Source: Sulfurimonas sp. (lineage in GTDB: Bacteria; Campylobacterota; Campylobacteria; Campylobacterales; Sulfurimonadaceae). Taken from it: 6,222 nt of DNA. Numbering within the stretch: position 1 is the first letter of the stretch; each line of letters opens with the position of its first letter. The notes below the pieces were generated by a model. That model was not told the origin of the DNA. It saw nothing but the letters and a program-made list of their open reading frames with translations, and searched no databases. The DNA is taken from contig NVUO01000019.1 of the NCBI GenBank assembly GCA_002733155.1, positions 55,188 to 61,409 of the forward strand, given 5' to 3'. The position numbers were made by a program, and so were the translations under genes. Positions 4,659-6,222 of the stretch are shown here, in pieces.

Positions 4659-6222
4659 TTGATAACCAAGTAAGAGATAAGCTCAAAATCTTCAATGGAA
4701 CTAAAAAAATCACTTGAGATAGTAGTACCACCACGAGAAAAAAGTGAGTCCATTCCACTCTCTTCTTTTTTACCGATGATACTTTCTACTGCTGTTTTTA
4801 ACTGTGTTGTATATTTGCTCATATCTTGATAGTTATCTGTTTCATTTTCAAAGAGTTTTACAGCTTCGTTTATAGCTTCTTTTTGACCCATACATAAGTT
4901 TTTATAGATGTCTAGTATAGTTTTAGCACTTGTAAAACCTAACTTTATTTCATTGTTCTCATTAACATAAACAAGATAGTAAGGTTCTAGTGAGTAGTTA
5001 TCTGTGTGAACTTCATCTTTTGTGAGCCTTAGACAAAATATAGTTCCCTTTCCTATGGTACTGCTTGAGTCATTTTGATTTAATACAACACTATGAACAC
5101 CTAAAGGACTTCGCTTTAAACTCTCTTCGTCAGTTTTCAAGTAACCCATCAAATCCATTTTAAAGTCATTAAGTGTTAAATCTGTTATGGAAACACCACC
5201 ACTTACATCATCAAGGTCTATGACTGTCTCTTGTAGCTCTTTGAGTTGTTTTGCTCTGTAGGATAGGTCATTCATATCAGCAGAACTATTTGTATCAATG
5301 ATGTTCTCTTCGCCTGTAGCAGATACATCTAGTAAAACCATTCTACCACTAACACGACTCTCTAAGTTTATGTACTCATCTAGTTCCATATTTGCCCAAA
5401 AGTTTACAAGTTGGATAGTCTCATTTGTTGAACCTAGTCTATCGATACGACCAAACCTTTGGATAATACGAACAGGATTCCAATGAATATCGTAGTTAAC
5501 TAAATAATCACAATCTTGCAGATTTTGCCCCTCTGAAATACAGTCAGTAGCTATGAGTATATCTATCTCTGTAGTTGCATCAGGGTCTGTTTTATCTCTA
5601 CTTTTTGAGATAGGAGAAAAGTTTGTTAGAAGTGAGTTTAGATCTTTTTGTTTTGTTTGTAATGTAGTCTTATTTGTGCCACTTCCCGTGATTAGACAAC
5701 TCTCGACTCCAAACTCATCTTTAGCCCATTTGTGTATGTTTTTATACAGATACTCTGCTGTGTCTGAAAAGGCTGTAAATATGATGACTTTTTTATTATT
5801 AGCATTTAAGGGATTATTGATTTTTTCAGTGATTTTCTCTTTTAATATTTTGAGTTTATTGTCTCTTGTACTATCAACTGCTATAGCATCCCCTAGAAGA
5901 ATCTCAAGCTTATCTAAATCACTTTGTAGGTCTTGTTTCCATCTGATTTTATCAACATCAGCGATTAAAACTTTTACCTTATTGCCTATAAGCTGTGAAG
6001 CATACTCATCGCTATCTATATCAACATCTACGATACTTGCTTCTTCATAAGTGCTATCGCTATGGTTATCTATAAGGTCTATGATATTTTGATTTGTATC
6101 TATTAACTTCATAAGAGTTAGAGAGAAAGAGTTTATAGAGCTTTCCATTCGTTTAAGTAGGTTTACTCTCATTAGGTGGATTAAACTGTTCTCTCTATCT
6201 AGTTGTTTAAATACTCTACCAT
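4655..6222 (-). CDS. SNF2/HepA-like superfamily 2 helicase, C-terminal part; 5' end off the window
   Basis: The frame is open from the right edge to TGA at 4655, giving about 521 residues of a larger protein. An ATG at 6172 is not taken as the start: the frame upstream remains open and reads KQLDRENSLIHL directly into MRVNLLKRMESS, a conserved junction in this helicase family. Counting from that Met, the second RecA-like domain shows motif IV KVIIFTAFSDTAEYL (128-142), motif V ILIATDCISEGQNLQDCDYL (205-224) and motif VI QRFGRIDRLGS (238-248), with the arginine fingers in place. This predicts an ATP-driven DNA (or RNA) translocase. Walker A, DEAH and any N-terminal nuclease such as a phospholipase-D-like domain would lie outside the window. 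The residues after about 300 are a family-specific C-terminal extension with no domain I can name. GC is about 37% in the sampled line 5401-5460, taken here as the core composition of the locus. Confidence 0.9.
   Translation of the reverse strand, partial: GRVFKQLDRENSLIHLMRVNLLKRMESSINSFSLTLMKLIDTNQNIIDLIDNHSDSTYEEASIVDVDIDSDEYASQLIGNKVKVLIADVDKIRWKQDLQSDLDKLEILLGDAIAVDSTRDNKLKILKEKITEKINNPLNANNKKVIIFTAFSDTAEYLYKNIHKWAKDEFGVESCLITGSGTNKTTLQTKQKDLNSLLTNFSPISKSRDKTDPDATTEIDILIATDCISEGQNLQDCDYLVNYDIHWNPVRIIQRFGRIDRLGSTNETIQLVNFWANMELDEYINLESRVSGRMVLLDVSATGEENIIDTNSSADMNDLSYRAKQLKELQETVIDLDDVSGGVSITDLTLNDFKMDLMGYLKTDEESLKRSPLGVHSVVLNQNDSSSTIGKGTIFCLRLTKDEVHTDNYSLEPYYLVYVNENNEIKLGFTSAKTILDIYKNLCMGQKEAINEAVKLFENETDNYQDMSKYTTQLKTAVESIIGKKEESGMDSLFSRGGTTISSDFFSSIEDFELISYLVIK

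Noticed and set aside
5553..6050. 165-codon plus-strand open frame opposite the helicase
   Set aside because: It lies wholly antisense to a helicase with clear motifs, and its translation is a low-complexity S/F/L-rich mix with no recognisable motif.
4655..6172. Helicase fragment as a complete 505-residue gene starting at 6172
   Set aside because: The frame stays open to the window edge with family-like sequence (KQLDRENSLIHL) before that Met, and the first RecA domain is missing, so this is an internal methionine.
1..6222. CRISPR array, tRNA/rRNA gene, or insertion sequence
   Set aside because: No regularly spaced repeats, no tRNA-like or rRNA-like stretches, and no transposase motifs were seen on either strand.

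Overview
The window is a 6.2 kb piece of one operon, with every convincing gene on the minus strand, so transcription runs from the right edge to the left edge. It is AT-rich, has AGAGGT-type ribosome binding sites and very short gene spacing. Its protein families are ones I associate with Campylobacterota (Sulfurimonas/Arcobacter-like bacteria). That host call is an inference from composition and remembered family members, not a database result.

In transcription order: (1) the C-terminal half of an SNF2/HepA-like helicase that enters from the right edge (4655-6222); (2) a DUF4391 protein starting inside the helicase stop codon (ATGA overlap, 3924-4658); (3) a small PemK/MazF-family toxin-like gene (3415-3822) with no visible antitoxin; (4) a type III-style Mod adenine DNA methyltransferase (1407-3341); (5) a gene joined to mod by a TAATG overlap and running off the left edge (1-1407), whose product carries an RNAISH motif typical of HEPN ribonucleases.

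The helicase, DUF4391 and Mod genes look like the core of a DNA-modification/anti-phage locus. The Res subunit normally paired with Mod is not seen; the HEPN-like gene occupies the next slot. The toxin gene sits like a cassette between DUF4391 and mod. A 14-of-15-base direct repeat lies on either side of it, and two similarly built leaders (two small hairpins and an SD with nearly identical spacing) precede the toxin and mod. Composition is mosaic: helicase and both ends of mod are about 35-43% GC in sampled lines, while the mod centre (target recognition region), the toxin and the HEPN-like gene are about 17-27%.

Working model (inference): the methyltransferase marks host DNA, the helicase and DUF4391 protein act on unmarked DNA, and one or two RNA-cutting proteins provide a second, host-shutdown layer. 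No nuclease acting on DNA is visible in the window; it may lie in the missing helicase N-terminus or past the left edge.
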